DNA of 24,908 nucleotides from a virus, in the IMG/VR virus record IMGVR_UViG_3300037071_002104, positions 1 through 24,908 of that record; one strand, written 5' to 3'. A model generated the notes under the pieces. The model saw only the letters and a program-made list of their open reading frames with translations, made no database searches and was not told the DNA's origin. The position numbers and the translations under genes are program-made. Position 1 is the first letter of the stretch. Every line of letters begins with the position of its first letter. Below are positions 13,769-20,315 of the stretch, one piece after another.

Positions 13769-13810
13769 GGTGTGTCTCCTTGTGTGGTATAATCTCCGTA
13801 AGTCAATGGG

Positions 13811-14185
13811 TTAGCCCTCGTTGCCTCGCCTCAGTCGCCTCTCTACAGGCGGCTGTTGCTTTGTGCGCCTTACAGAGAAGCGCAGCACATTCGTCGGTGG
13901 ATTGGGTAGCGCATCCGCGTCATATAGCATCCTCTGTAGGTCGCGCCTGCCCGCCCGTATGTAGTGCGGGTACGGTGTGCCCGGCAGGTGCTTACTCTCC
14001 CACTCAGCCACGCGCTTACGCCAGCAAGCTGCCTCCAGAAGCGTGATCGCTTCCCTGAGGGCGGCGCGTTCCCTCTCACGTTCGCAGCGCGTAATCACGC
14101 CGTCCCTATCGTGGCTATCCATGACAGCTTCGAGGTCAACCGCGCTCGTACATCCTTGCTCCAGTAGGGTGTATTGGTTGCCCAT
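13811..14185 (-). CDS. helical hypothetical protein (124 aa)
   Basis: The ATG at 14185 (MGNQYTLLEQGC) is preferred because GAGGAGGTGA precedes it; an upstream TTG at 14215 is weaker. The 124 residues are mostly helical and highly charged (RCERERERAALREAITLL), with a Cys-Trp pair and a basic C-terminal tail (RRTKQQPPVERRLRRG). The family is not recognised. It opens a new group after an 85-base intergenic stretch that holds dyads, so it may have its own control. Confidence 0.55.
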   Translation of the reverse strand: MGNQYTLLEQGCTSAVDLEAVMDSHDRDGVITRCERERERAALREAITLLEAACWRKRVAEWESKHLPGTPYPHYIRAGRRDLQRMLYDADALPNPPTNVLRFSVRRTKQQPPVERRLRRGNEG

Positions 14186-14210
14186 AAATCTCACCTCCTC
14201 TTTTCGCGGA

Positions 14211-14265
14211 ATCAATTGATTGAGTCGGGTAATTGCGCGCTACAATAGGCGCATGACAATTGCCC
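14211..14265. promoter_or_regulatory. intergenic dyads, possible operator region
   Basis: The gap 14186-14300 contains the palindrome ATCAATTGAT (14211-14220) and an inverted pair GGGTAATTG (14227-14235) and CAATTGCCC (14257-14265), with one mismatch. A TACAAT lies between (14241-14246, plus strand), with TATTGT read on the other strand. No -35 with proper spacing was found for either strand. A regulatory role is suggested by symmetry only. Confidence 0.3.
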
Positions 14266-14300
14266 ACGACATACAGCCTCACGCCCGTTCGCCTTGACTG

Positions 14301-14810
14301 TTAGGCTACGTCTTCAAAAAGCGATTCGAGTGTGTACTTGCGGGCGGGCTTCTCAGCAGGCTTGACGGCGGGCGCTTCCACACGCCTAGACTTGGCAATA
14401 CACTCGCGCTGTATCCGAAGCGCCACCTTTGCCGCGTGCCAGCAGGGGCTTCCGGCCTGAGCCGCCTGGCATTCACACCGTATGTAGGCGTAGGGTGGCA
14501 GGTAAGCGAAGGCGTTCAGGACGGGCGAGGTGTACACCCTGACTGCGTAAGAGGGCTTGCCCGGTCGGGACGAATAGACGCCGTAGAGGTCGAAGTCGAA
14601 GTTGGTATTGTGGCCCAAATAGTGAGCGCGCCTCGTCTTAGTGCGGGCACGCTCTATCGCTGCCTGTATGCGCTTCTCAACCGCCTCAGTGTAGGCGGGT
14701 ACTTCCGGTGTCTGCTCGGTCACGTCACAGAGGCACTCGGTGTCAATGCGGGCGTGGGCGCACACCTGGCAGCGTTCGTCGGTGACGTTCATTTTCGTGC
14801 TGGGTGTCAT
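14301..14810 (-). CDS. SWIM-type zinc-finger protein (169 aa)
   Basis: The start is set at the ATG at 14810 (MTPSTKMNVTDERC) because AAAGGA lies six bases upstream; two upstream in-frame ATGs lack a site. Residues 14-28 hold CQVC and CLC, a possible first zinc site. Residues 112-125 read CxC-x8-CxH (CECQAAQAGSPCWH), the SWIM zinc finger used for DNA or protein contacts, as in bacterial and phage regulatory and recombination proteins. The tail is basic then acidic (TLESLFEDVA). It lies near the start of the early operon. The function is unknown beyond likely nucleic-acid binding. Confidence 0.65.
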   Translation of the reverse strand: MTPSTKMNVTDERCQVCAHARIDTECLCDVTEQTPEVPAYTEAVEKRIQAAIERARTKTRRAHYLGHNTNFDFDLYGVYSSRPGKPSYAVRVYTSPVLNAFAYLPPYAYIRCECQAAQAGSPCWHAAKVALRIQRECIAKSRRVEAPAVKPAEKPARKYTLESLFEDVA

Positions 14811-14871
14811 GTCGTGTCCTTTCATAATGGGCGCACCGTTGCGCGTCTCTCGGCTGTTGAGGTTCACCACG

Positions 14872-15090
14872 TTAAACCTCCTCAAACATGCGGCGCACTG
14901 ACGCTGCCTGAATGGGCGAGAGACGAGAGGCCCAGGCCACATAAATATCGTGGCAAGTGGGGCAGTCGAGGCTTCCTGGTGGCATCGGATGTCCCTCGTC
15001 CATACAAACGGGCCACGTCGCCATCTCGTCCTTTAGCATGTCTCTCGCGTCGGATTCGAGCAGTTGCATTTCTGTCCAGTGGTCGCTCAT
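14872..15090 (-). CDS. hypothetical protein with possible zinc site (72 aa)
   Basis: A 72-residue protein whose ATG overlaps the RHH regulator stop (ATGA). It contains C29, then CPTCH at residues 43-47 with a nearby EGH, so a small metal site is possible. The rest is helical (WTEMQLLESDARDMLKDEM). The family is not recognised. It is the second gene of the early operon. Confidence 0.55.
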   Translation of the reverse strand: MSDHWTEMQLLESDARDMLKDEMATWPVCMDEGHPMPPGSLDCPTCHDIYVAWASRLSPIQAASVRRMFEEV

Positions 15091-15266
15091 GCTGCCACCG
15101 CCTGCTTGCGCTCTATGGCCTCAAGTAAGACGGTGCGCGCCCAATCGGAGGTACTGCGCTTGTCACTCTGCGCTGCCAACGCGATCCGAGCCTTGTCCGC
15201 CTTCGTGATGCGGATGTGTAGTACGTCGTCCTGCGCTACTTTCTCGCGGTCTTTCGGGAACATCAT
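15087..15266 (-). CDS. ribbon-helix-helix (Arc/CopG-like) regulator, first early gene
   Basis: The start is set at the ATG at 15266 (MMFPKDREKVAQDD...) with GGAGGG upstream; earlier in-frame ATGs at 15305 and 15284 fall in the operator-like palindromes and have no ribosome site. The 59 residues have one strand (VLHIRITKADKAR, residues 15-27) and two helices (ARIALAAQSD, then TSDWARTVLLEAIERK), the Arc/CopG/MetJ-type RHH pattern. Such proteins bind DNA as dimers through the strand. As the first gene from the leftward early promoter, next to the repressor, it may control this switch, its own operon or a later promoter. Confidence 0.7.
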   Translation of the reverse strand: MMFPKDREKVAQDDVLHIRITKADKARIALAAQSDKRSTSDWARTVLLEAIERKQAVAA

Positions 15267-15281
15267 TTCCACCCTCCATTT

Positions 15282-15293
15282 CATACCGGTATG
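15282..15293. promoter_or_regulatory. palindromic operator candidate
   Basis: CATACCGGTATG is a perfect 12-base palindrome. It lies about 23 to 34 bases downstream of the predicted start of the leftward early transcript (near 15316), a typical place for repressor blocking. Related CATATG and GTATG half-sites continue to about 15310. The binding partner (XRE repressor or RHH protein) is unknown. Confidence 0.45.
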
Positions 15294-15322
15294 CCGTATG
15301 TGCATATGTACCTATCTACCTA

Positions 15323-15351
15323 ATTGTATCACAAAGTATCACGTAATGCAA
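15323..15351 (-). promoter_or_regulatory. leftward early promoter with direct-repeat operator
   Basis: On the minus strand TTGCAT (15351-15346) and TACAAT (15328-15323) are separated by 17 bases; the -10 matches five of six consensus bases. Transcription would start near 15316 and give a 50-base leader before the RHH gene. Within the promoter, GTATCAC is directly repeated at 15326-15332 and 15336-15342, a ten-base period that could be one protein face. This is probably the main early promoter controlled by the repressor. Confidence 0.6.
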
Positions 15352-15415
15352 TACCCCTGACGACGAATCCGGAGGCCAATTTCAAACTTATGGCATAAAT
15401 ATGAAAGAGGGCATA

Positions 15416-15925
15416 ATGGGCATCTCAACTGGCTATAATTCCCTTGTTATGGCTGATAGGATAGTAGTTCTCCCATTCGGCAAAGCGATCCGCGTCAGAC
15501 GTGAGCGGGCGCGACTATCTCAGGGCGGGCTTGCCGACCGCCTGGACTTAGGGATAGACCAGTCCACCGTCAGTAAGTGGGAAAGCAGGCAAACGGCGAT
15601 GCGCCACTACGAGCCGCTACAGGCTCTAGCCCGCGTGTTGGATGCGCCCATAGACGACATCATTGAAGGGCGCGTACCTGCCGAGTGGGTAGGTGCTCTG
15701 AGAGAGAACGGCGCGGTCTATGGCGACGATCTGACCCAGCAGCTTGAAGCGCAAGTAGGCCCGCTATCGGACCTGCAAAAGAACATTGTGGTAGACATCC
15801 ACGACCTGAACGAGGAAGCGCAAGAGGAAGTCCACAAGCTGATCCGACTGTTGCTTGTGGGCCACAGAATAAACCCAGACCCGCCGAACCAGACCGACTC
15901 AACCAGAAGGGCAGGAGGGCTGTAA
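15416..15925 (+). CDS. XRE-family transcriptional repressor (lysogeny repressor candidate)
   Basis: The protein carries an N-terminal XRE helix-turn-helix: FGKAIRVRRERARLSQGGLA, followed by QSTVSKWESRQ as recognition helix and the usual MRHYEPLQALARVLDAPIDD end of the domain. The remaining about 90 residues are helical (LTQQLEAQVGPLSDLQKNI, then EEAQEEVHKLIRLLL), likely for dimerisation; no LexA-type protease motif is visible. The start is uncertain: ATG at 15416 has GAGGG four bases upstream, while ATG at 15449 would fit a leaderless transcript from the TATAAT at 15434. It is divergent from the early operon and upstream of the integrase, which fits a lysogeny repressor. Confidence 0.75.
   Translation: MGISTGYNSLVMADRIVVLPFGKAIRVRRERARLSQGGLADRLDLGIDQSTVSKWESRQTAMRHYEPLQALARVLDAPIDDIIEGRVPAEWVGALRENGAVYGDDLTQQLEAQVGPLSDLQKNIVVDIHDLNEEAQEEVHKLIRLLLVGHRINPDPPNQTDSTRRAGGL
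15434..15439 (+). promoter_or_regulatory. -10 element for repressor, possible leaderless transcript
   Basis: A perfect TATAAT on the plus strand ends nine bases before the ATG at 15449, so a transcript would begin about two or three bases before that codon. No good -35 is present 16-18 bases upstream, as often for activated maintenance promoters. A leaderless repressor mRNA from a weak -35 promoter is the arrangement known for lambda cI at PRM; here it is an inference. Confidence 0.4.
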
Positions 15926-15926
15926 C

Positions 15927-15998
15927 ATGCCAAATATTGGAGGAAGGGCGTGCTCAAGTTACACCCTAGACTTTTGGAGGATCGCGTCACTCTTATAA
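15927..15998 (+). CDS. possible 23-residue ORF after the repressor
   Basis: ATG at 15927, one base after the repressor stop, has GGAGGG seven bases upstream and opens 23 codons (MPNIGGRACSSYTLDFW...) to TAA at 15998. It overlaps the next gene in another frame. It may be a translated linker that helps ribosomes reach the next start, or it may be chance. Confidence 0.2.
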   Translation: MPNIGGRACSSYTLDFWRIASLL

Positions 15999-16297
15999 GA
16001 CTGTTGCGACTATTACCCGAACGCGATCAAGCATACGTGCATGAGTTCATACGAACCAAACTGGCGCGCCAAAACAGCCGCCTGCCCATAGTCCTGCGCG
16101 TCCTGGGTGAGGAGTACGTGCCCACATCGCCGACCGATGAGCGCGCGGTCACAACCCTCGACCTGCTGGTGGAGGCACAAGTCATAGGCACGTTAGACAT
16201 AACCTACCGCGACCGCCGCGAGCCTATGGTGACGTACTGGCGGCGCGTCTCAGGGTGCTTCGTCCCGTTCGTGCTGGCATGGGCGCAGGTGCTATGA
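15950..16297 (+). CDS. hypothetical protein between repressor and integrase (115 aa)
   Basis: GTG at 15950 has GGAGG six bases upstream. The 115-residue protein is helical at first (LLEDRVTLIRLLRLLPERD, then AYVHEFIRTKLARQ) and beta-rich at the end (VIGTLDITYRDRREPMVTYW). Its stop overlaps the integrase start as ATGA, so the two are probably made together. The family is not recognised. A role with the integrase, such as a directionality or regulatory partner, is a guess from position; a repressor partner is equally possible. Confidence 0.6.
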   Translation: MLKLHPRLLEDRVTLIRLLRLLPERDQAYVHEFIRTKLARQNSRLPIVLRVLGEEYVPTSPTDERAVTTLDLLVEAQVIGTLDITYRDRREPMVTYWRRVSGCFVPFVLAWAQVL

Positions 16298-17826
16298 AGT
16301 CCTGCGTAGTCTATGCGCGCGTGAGTACAGTTCAGCAAAGTGAACAAGGCACGTCACTAACCACCCAGGCCGCAGCATGTGAGAAGTACGCCACTGAGAA
16401 CGGGTACACCGTCTTACGCGTCATACAAGAGGACATGAGTGGAAGCACCTTAGACCGCCCAGGCCTCGACGAAGTGCGAACACTAGCCCACTCAGGCGCT
16501 ATACAGGCCGTAATATGCCACACGCCCGACAGGTTGAGTAGGGAACTGGTAGACATGCTGATCGTCAAGCGCGAGTTAGAGCGCGCCGGTTGCCTCCTCC
16601 TCTTCGCGACGGTAGCGCAGGACACCTCACCAATGGGCGCGGCCATGCTTCAGTTGTCAGGCATAATAGCCGAGATTGAGCGCAAACAGATTATGGAACG
16701 TACCCGCCGAGGCCGTGATCAGCGCGTCAGAGAGGGCCGCGTAATGCGAGGCCGCATCCCACCCTTCGGCTACTCATACGACACCGAACAAAAGACGCTA
16801 CGCATAGAAGAGGCGGATGCCGTATGGGTGCGCCATATGTACCACTGGTACGCCTCAGAAGAGATCAGCCTCTATGAAGTAGCCTGCCGCCTCAACGCCC
16901 AGGGCGCGCGTACACCGGAGGGCGCGGTAGGGTGGGTGGTGTCAGCAGTGCGCGCCATACTGCGTAACGAGGTGTACAAAGGACGGTGGACGTGGAACCG
17001 CTACCGCCACCTCACGCAGCCTACACGCCACCGAGAGGAACGCCCAAGAGAGGACTGGCTGGTTGTGGGTGTCCCTGCCCTGGTGACGGATGACGTGTGG
17101 GCAAGAGTGCAGTACCGCCTCGCCAATAACCGCGCGGCAGGTTGGCGCAAGGGCTACGCCGAGTACCTGCTCAAAGGGCAGGCCTTCTGCGGCGTATGCG
17201 GTAGACGCCTGATTTGCAGAGGTGGCGACAACTCGCGTAGCAACCCGTACTATGAGTGCTTTGACCGCTACGCCGTCCGCACCGAGGGCGCAGGCTGCGG
17301 CGTATGCGTCAGGGCGGACGCATTAGAGGCGCAACTGTGGCAGGAAGTCCAACGCCAACTCTCACACCCAGCCCTAGCCGCCGCCTTAGAAGCGCGCGCC
17401 GTCCCTACGCCCTCACCCTCTACAACGCCACAGGACGCACTCAGAGCCATTCAGAGGCAACAGGAACGGCTATTGGATGCCTACACCACCACTGAGGCCA
17501 TAACCAAGCAGGACTTCGAAAAGCAGGCAATCGCCCTACGTAAGAAGGCACAGGCGTTGGAAGCGCAGGCGAGGGAAGAGAAGCCGACGGGCCAGCAGTA
17601 CCGCACGCTAGAGGACGTGCTGACGCGCATAAGAGAGGGCGCGGTACGCCTCAACAGCGCGACGTTCCAGGAGAAGCGCCAGTTGGTGGTGGACTTAGAC
17701 ATAAGGGTGGCGGTGACGCGGGATGCGAAGTGTCCCACGACTTACAGGGCCGAGGTGGAAGGCTTGCCTCATGCGTGCACGCTGGTGATTGAGAAGCCTA
17801 GACGCCGCGATTACAAGGGCGGGTGA
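16294..17826 (+). CDS. large serine recombinase (phage integrase)
   Basis: It integrates and excises the phage by serine recombination between attP and attB. The start is the ATG at 16294 (MKSCVVYARVSTVQQ), overlapping the previous stop as ATGA; a longer frame from 16255 is less likely. The catalytic Ser is S11 in YARVS, followed by the resolvase core (DRPGLDEVRTL, DRLSRELVDML, and AEIERKQIMERTRRG, residues 127-140). The recombinase domain follows (GRIPPFGYSYD, with NEVYKGRW), then a zinc ribbon (C299/C302 and C335/C338) and a helical coiled-coil end. The 510-residue length is typical. attP would normally lie next to the gene; the 48 bases after it are the first place to look. Confidence 0.93.
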   Translation: MKSCVVYARVSTVQQSEQGTSLTTQAAACEKYATENGYTVLRVIQEDMSGSTLDRPGLDEVRTLAHSGAIQAVICHTPDRLSRELVDMLIVKRELERAGCLLLFATVAQDTSPMGAAMLQLSGIIAEIERKQIMERTRRGRDQRVREGRVMRGRIPPFGYSYDTEQKTLRIEEADAVWVRHMYHWYASEEISLYEVACRLNAQGARTPEGAVGWVVSAVRAILRNEVYKGRWTWNRYRHLTQPTRHREERPREDWLVVGVPALVTDDVWARVQYRLANNRAAGWRKGYAEYLLKGQAFCGVCGRRLICRGGDNSRSNPYYECFDRYAVRTEGAGCGVCVRADALEAQLWQEVQRQLSHPALAAALEARAVPTPSPSTTPQDALRAIQRQQERLLDAYTTTEAITKQDFEKQAIALRKKAQALEAQAREEKPTGQQYRTLEDVLTRIREGAVRLNSATFQEKRQLVVDLDIRVAVTRDAKCPTTYRAEVEGLPHACTLVIEKPRRRDYKGG

Positions 17827-17874
17827 GTATGTCGCCCATGTAAGCATAGCCGGAAGGATACTAACATTCACAAC

Positions 17875-18159
17875 ATGCCCACACGCATCCGCCGACGAGT
17901 AAGGCCCGACAAGAGGCAGGACAGGCCTAGTGTGCGCCTGCTGGCGGCTGAGTACGCCGTGACGCTGGATGCGCTGTTGGATGCCTTTAGCGAGTATGAC
18001 GACTGTGCGCCTTACTCGGATCAGTGGAATAGCGCGCTTGGTAGGATAAAAGCGTTGTCAAACAGGGTGCAGGACTTGTCCGACAGGCTGTTCAGGGCTA
18101 CGGGTTACTCACCTAAGTTGTGGCGCTACCTTCGCAGCCAGTCCGCCACCAGACGGTAA
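17875..18159 (+). CDS. hypothetical protein downstream of integrase (94 aa)
   Basis: A 94-residue protein with a basic start (MPTRIRRRVRPDKRQDRP) and helical remainder (VRLLAAEYAVTLDALLDAF, then GRIKALSNRVQDLSDRLF). The ATG lacks a close ribosome site (GGAAGGA is about 16 bases away), so translation may be weak or leaderless. It ends 34 bases into the convergent hydrolase-like gene. The function is unknown; the small basic form near an integrase could fit an excisionase-like or nucleoid role, without direct evidence. Confidence 0.5.
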   Translation: MPTRIRRRVRPDKRQDRPSVRLLAAEYAVTLDALLDAFSEYDDCAPYSDQWNSALGRIKALSNRVQDLSDRLFRATGYSPKLWRYLRSQSATRR

Positions 18160-19016
18160 GCCGCCTCGTCCCTGATCAGGAACCGGCGGTCCCATGAGGG
18201 CGGGTTGCCTGGGTCGCCTCCTGACACGAACGGGCAGAGCATAGCCACTCGTTGGCCTAGCGGGTGCTGCCTGCCGTCGCGCTGTGACAAGAGGATCTCT
18301 GCCACCTCAATATAAGCCGCCATCTTCTGTACCTGCGTAGCGTTGCCTGACACGCCCAACTCATCTATATACAGGAGTTTATGCCACAGGTTCGCCGCCT
18401 GCTTCAACATGAACTTCAGGCGCAGCTCGTCCACAGGCCCATCCCATGCGTACTGGTAGACGTGTACGCCGTTACCGTCCGCCGACAGGTAGCCGAATCT
18501 GCCTTGCGCCTCGGTGTAGGCCATCTCAGGCAGGCAACATATCTCACGCCACGTTACGCTACCTGGGACGGGTTGCTCATCCTCGCTTATACTGCGGCAC
18601 GTTTGGGCAGGCGAGATGACGCGCACGCCCATCTTTTGCAGTTGGATGCGTACCGCGTCAAAGCGGCGGCGGTGGACATAGGCGAACTCCGCGCCATAGG
18701 TATTCGAGGTGTACGAGAAGTCAAGCGCGTTCTCAGGTTCACACCCGACGAACACGCCCACGACCTCTATAACCTCACGCGCCATCGCCACATGAGCCGC
18801 TATACGCAAGGGCGCGTCGTCCTGGTAGTAGCTGCCCTCGTTGACGCGCAAGTACACCCTACAGCCCATACCCGCAAGGCGCGCAAGGGTAGAAGTGTCG
18901 GCGAACTCAAGGCACAGCATGACGGTGCGAACGGTGGACGCCTCAAGGTTGCGCCAGTCTACAGCGTCAAGAGGCAGCGAGAAAAAGAGGGTGAAGTCGC
19001 GCTTTTGGAAGCCCAC
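18126..19016 (-). CDS. TIM-barrel glycoside-hydrolase-like protein, end of late operon
   Basis: A 296-residue protein starting with GTG at 19016, which shares one base with the preceding stop. Repeated strand-helix blocks (VMLCLEF, RVYLRVNEGSYY, VVGVFVGCEPEN, VHVYQYAWDG, LLYIDELGVSGN) suggest a TIM barrel. E93 in CEPEN and E219 in YIDELG are placed like the acid/base and nucleophile of clan GH-A hydrolases (after strands 4 and 7), and no signal peptide is seen. It may be a wall-degrading or tail-bound hydrolase. The fold and catalytic residues are inferred from spacing; no exact family is claimed. It converges with the lysogeny cassette. Confidence 0.5.
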   Translation of the reverse strand: MGFQKRDFTLFFSLPLDAVDWRNLEASTVRTVMLCLEFADTSTLARLAGMGCRVYLRVNEGSYYQDDAPLRIAAHVAMAREVIEVVGVFVGCEPENALDFSYTSNTYGAEFAYVHRRRFDAVRIQLQKMGVRVISPAQTCRSISEDEQPVPGSVTWREICCLPEMAYTEAQGRFGYLSADGNGVHVYQYAWDGPVDELRLKFMLKQAANLWHKLLYIDELGVSGNATQVQKMAAYIEVAEILLSQRDGRQHPLGQRVAMLCPFVSGGDPGNPPSWDRRFLIRDEAAYRLVADWLRR

Positions 19017-19333
19017 TACTCACCCGCCTCTAAGCCCGTCACAGGCTTGAACAGGAACGCAGGCAACAGTAGCAATTGTTCCATAAGAGGCGCGCGTACC
19101 TCGCCCACGCCCTCTATAGCCGCGAAGTCCGCACGCGCGTCAAACAACCGCTTGACTTGCGCCTGCGTCTTCCAGCCGTTGCGCTTCCAAACGCCCAGGA
19201 GACGGCGGTATTCCTCGGCCTCCTCAGGCCCTAGCATCTCGGCCACAATCGGGTTGAGTTCGTAGGGCGCGGGTGGCCCGAACTCGGCGGCAGTCTCTAC
19301 CAGCGCGTCCTGGTGTTCAGGGTCTATGTTCAT
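19016..19333 (-). CDS. hypothetical protein in lysis region (105 aa)
   Basis: The start is the ATG at 19333 (MNIDPEHQDALVETAAEFG) with AAGGAGG eight bases upstream. The 105 residues are acidic and helical (EEAEEYRRLLGVWKRNGWK, then QVKRLFDARADFAAIEGV) with a hydrophobic end (APLMEQLLLLPAFLFKPV). No family is recognised. It is between the holin-like gene and the hydrolase-like gene in the late operon, overlapping neither by more than a base. Confidence 0.55.
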   Translation of the reverse strand: MNIDPEHQDALVETAAEFGPPAPYELNPIVAEMLGPEEAEEYRRLLGVWKRNGWKTQAQVKRLFDARADFAAIEGVGEVRAPLMEQLLLLPAFLFKPVTGLEAGE

Positions 19334-19346
19334 TCTGTGTGCCTCC

Positions 19347-19697
19347 TTACGTGATACCACCTGGTGGCTCGGCTTCGGGCTTGCCCTCTATTATTCGGTG
19401 GAGGCCCTGGCTCACGGCATACCCGACCGCGCAGGCCAGGAACAAGCCATTCAGCACGACGGGCTGATTAGTCTGCAACTGTAGCAGCACGTAAGCGCCT
19501 ACAGGCAGCACGAAGGACAGGGCGATAGCAAGCCAGAACTTGAACTTGGAGGGCATCCCCGCCGGGTTCCCGCGCTTGACCAGCATGTCAATGAACTCGA
19601 TTATGGCGAACACAAGCCCGCCCACAGTGAGGGCGACTACCGCCACCCCTAAGAAACTGTCCGCTACTAGTGATTGCAAGAAAGTGATGATGTCCAT
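19347..19697 (-). CDS. holin-like membrane protein, three TM segments (116 aa)
   Basis: A 116-residue protein with hydrophobic segments at about residues 16-38, 53-73 and 80-100 and a polar, Pro-rich cytoplasmic-type tail. Size, segment number and position near an amidase gene fit a holin, the protein that opens the membrane at lysis. The ATG has GGAGGAG six bases upstream. Holins have little sequence conservation, so the assignment rests on topology and context. Two other small membrane proteins lie upstream in the same operon, so any of them could be the holin. Confidence 0.5.
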   Translation of the reverse strand: MDIITFLQSLVADSFLGVAVVALTVGGLVFAIIEFIDMLVKRGNPAGMPSKFKFWLAIALSFVLPVGAYVLLQLQTNQPVVLNGLFLACAVGYAVSQGLHRIIEGKPEAEPPGGIT

Positions 19698-19700
19698 TGT

Positions 19701-20303
19701 CTACTCCTCCTCTGTACACGGATAGCCATTTATCGCGCCTATCGCATAAAGCGCCTCGACGTACTCATGGAAGGTACTACCCTCCTGCACGTCCTCAAAC
19801 GTCTGCGTACCCGCCACAGGTGCGGGCAGCCCAAGCGCGATTGACACGATCTTCGACAGTTGCGCCCTCGTCACCGCGCGGTTGGGCTTGAAGTACGGGC
19901 GGTCCCCAGGAGGCACGCAAGGTGTGGGCGGCTCTGCGGGCGCTGCCAACGAGGTAGCCCACACGTCATTCAGCACCCACGCTTCGACGCGCGTATCTAC
20001 AAGCACCTGCCCTGTCCCACCTCTGCGCGTAGTCATGTACACGAACAACTGATCTTTCGGCGTGCCTACGTCGCGGTGTGTCATCTTCAGGTTCGTAATC
20101 TTGAGGTCAGGGTCTATGGTGTCCACCAGCGCGTAGTTGTCGCCGTCCTCCGCTATGTACACATCCGCAAAGGTGTCGTTATTGTTCTGAGGGTTGGGCG
20201 CGTGGGCCACCACCAGGAAGCCGCGCCCCTCGGCGTCCCAGTCCATAGCGGCGTCAATGTACCCACTGCTGACTTCCTCGATTATTGTCTGCGTGTTCGG
20301 CAT
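19701..20303 (-). CDS. SLH-domain phage protein
   Basis: A 200-residue protein. Residues 1-115 are a beta-rich domain (DAEGRGFLVVAHAPNP, then FADVYIAEDGDNYALVDTI) of unknown type. Residues 129-196 form an S-layer homology segment: CVPPGDRPYFKPNRAVTRAQ, then LSKIVSIALGLPAP, then TFEDVQEGSTFHEYVEALY, ending INGYPC. This form of SLH repeat is typical of Chloroflexota cell-surface proteins. SLH domains bind cell-wall polymers, so the protein may attach virions, lytic enzymes or itself to the host surface. No signal peptide is seen, so it would be released on lysis or carried in the virion. The ATG has AGGAGG eight bases upstream. Confidence 0.75.
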   Translation of the reverse strand: MPNTQTIIEEVSSGYIDAAMDWDAEGRGFLVVAHAPNPQNNNDTFADVYIAEDGDNYALVDTIDPDLKITNLKMTHRDVGTPKDQLFVYMTTRRGGTGQVLVDTRVEAWVLNDVWATSLAAPAEPPTPCVPPGDRPYFKPNRAVTRAQLSKIVSIALGLPAPVAGTQTFEDVQEGSTFHEYVEALYAIGAINGYPCTEEE

Positions 20304-20315
20304 CCTATTTGCCTC

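Noticed and set aside
13782-13790. Plus-strand TGG-TATAAT between two minus genes
   Set aside because: A good extended -10 match, but no plus-strand gene follows that is not antisense to a supported gene, so I do not call a promoter.
14811-14871. Hairpin GAGGTT/AACCTC as terminator between early genes
   Set aside because: The stem is only six pairs with a ten-base loop and no T run; there is not enough to call a terminator.
14436-15128. Plus-strand open frame of 230 codons opposite the SWIM protein and early genes
   Set aside because: It has no ribosome site or motif and is antisense to three minus genes joined by overlaps.
18381-19265. Plus-strand open frame of 294 codons opposite the hydrolase-like and neighbouring genes
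   Set aside because: Its composition is typical of the complement of a GC-rich gene; the minus strand has coherent starts, coupling and a barrel-like protein pattern.
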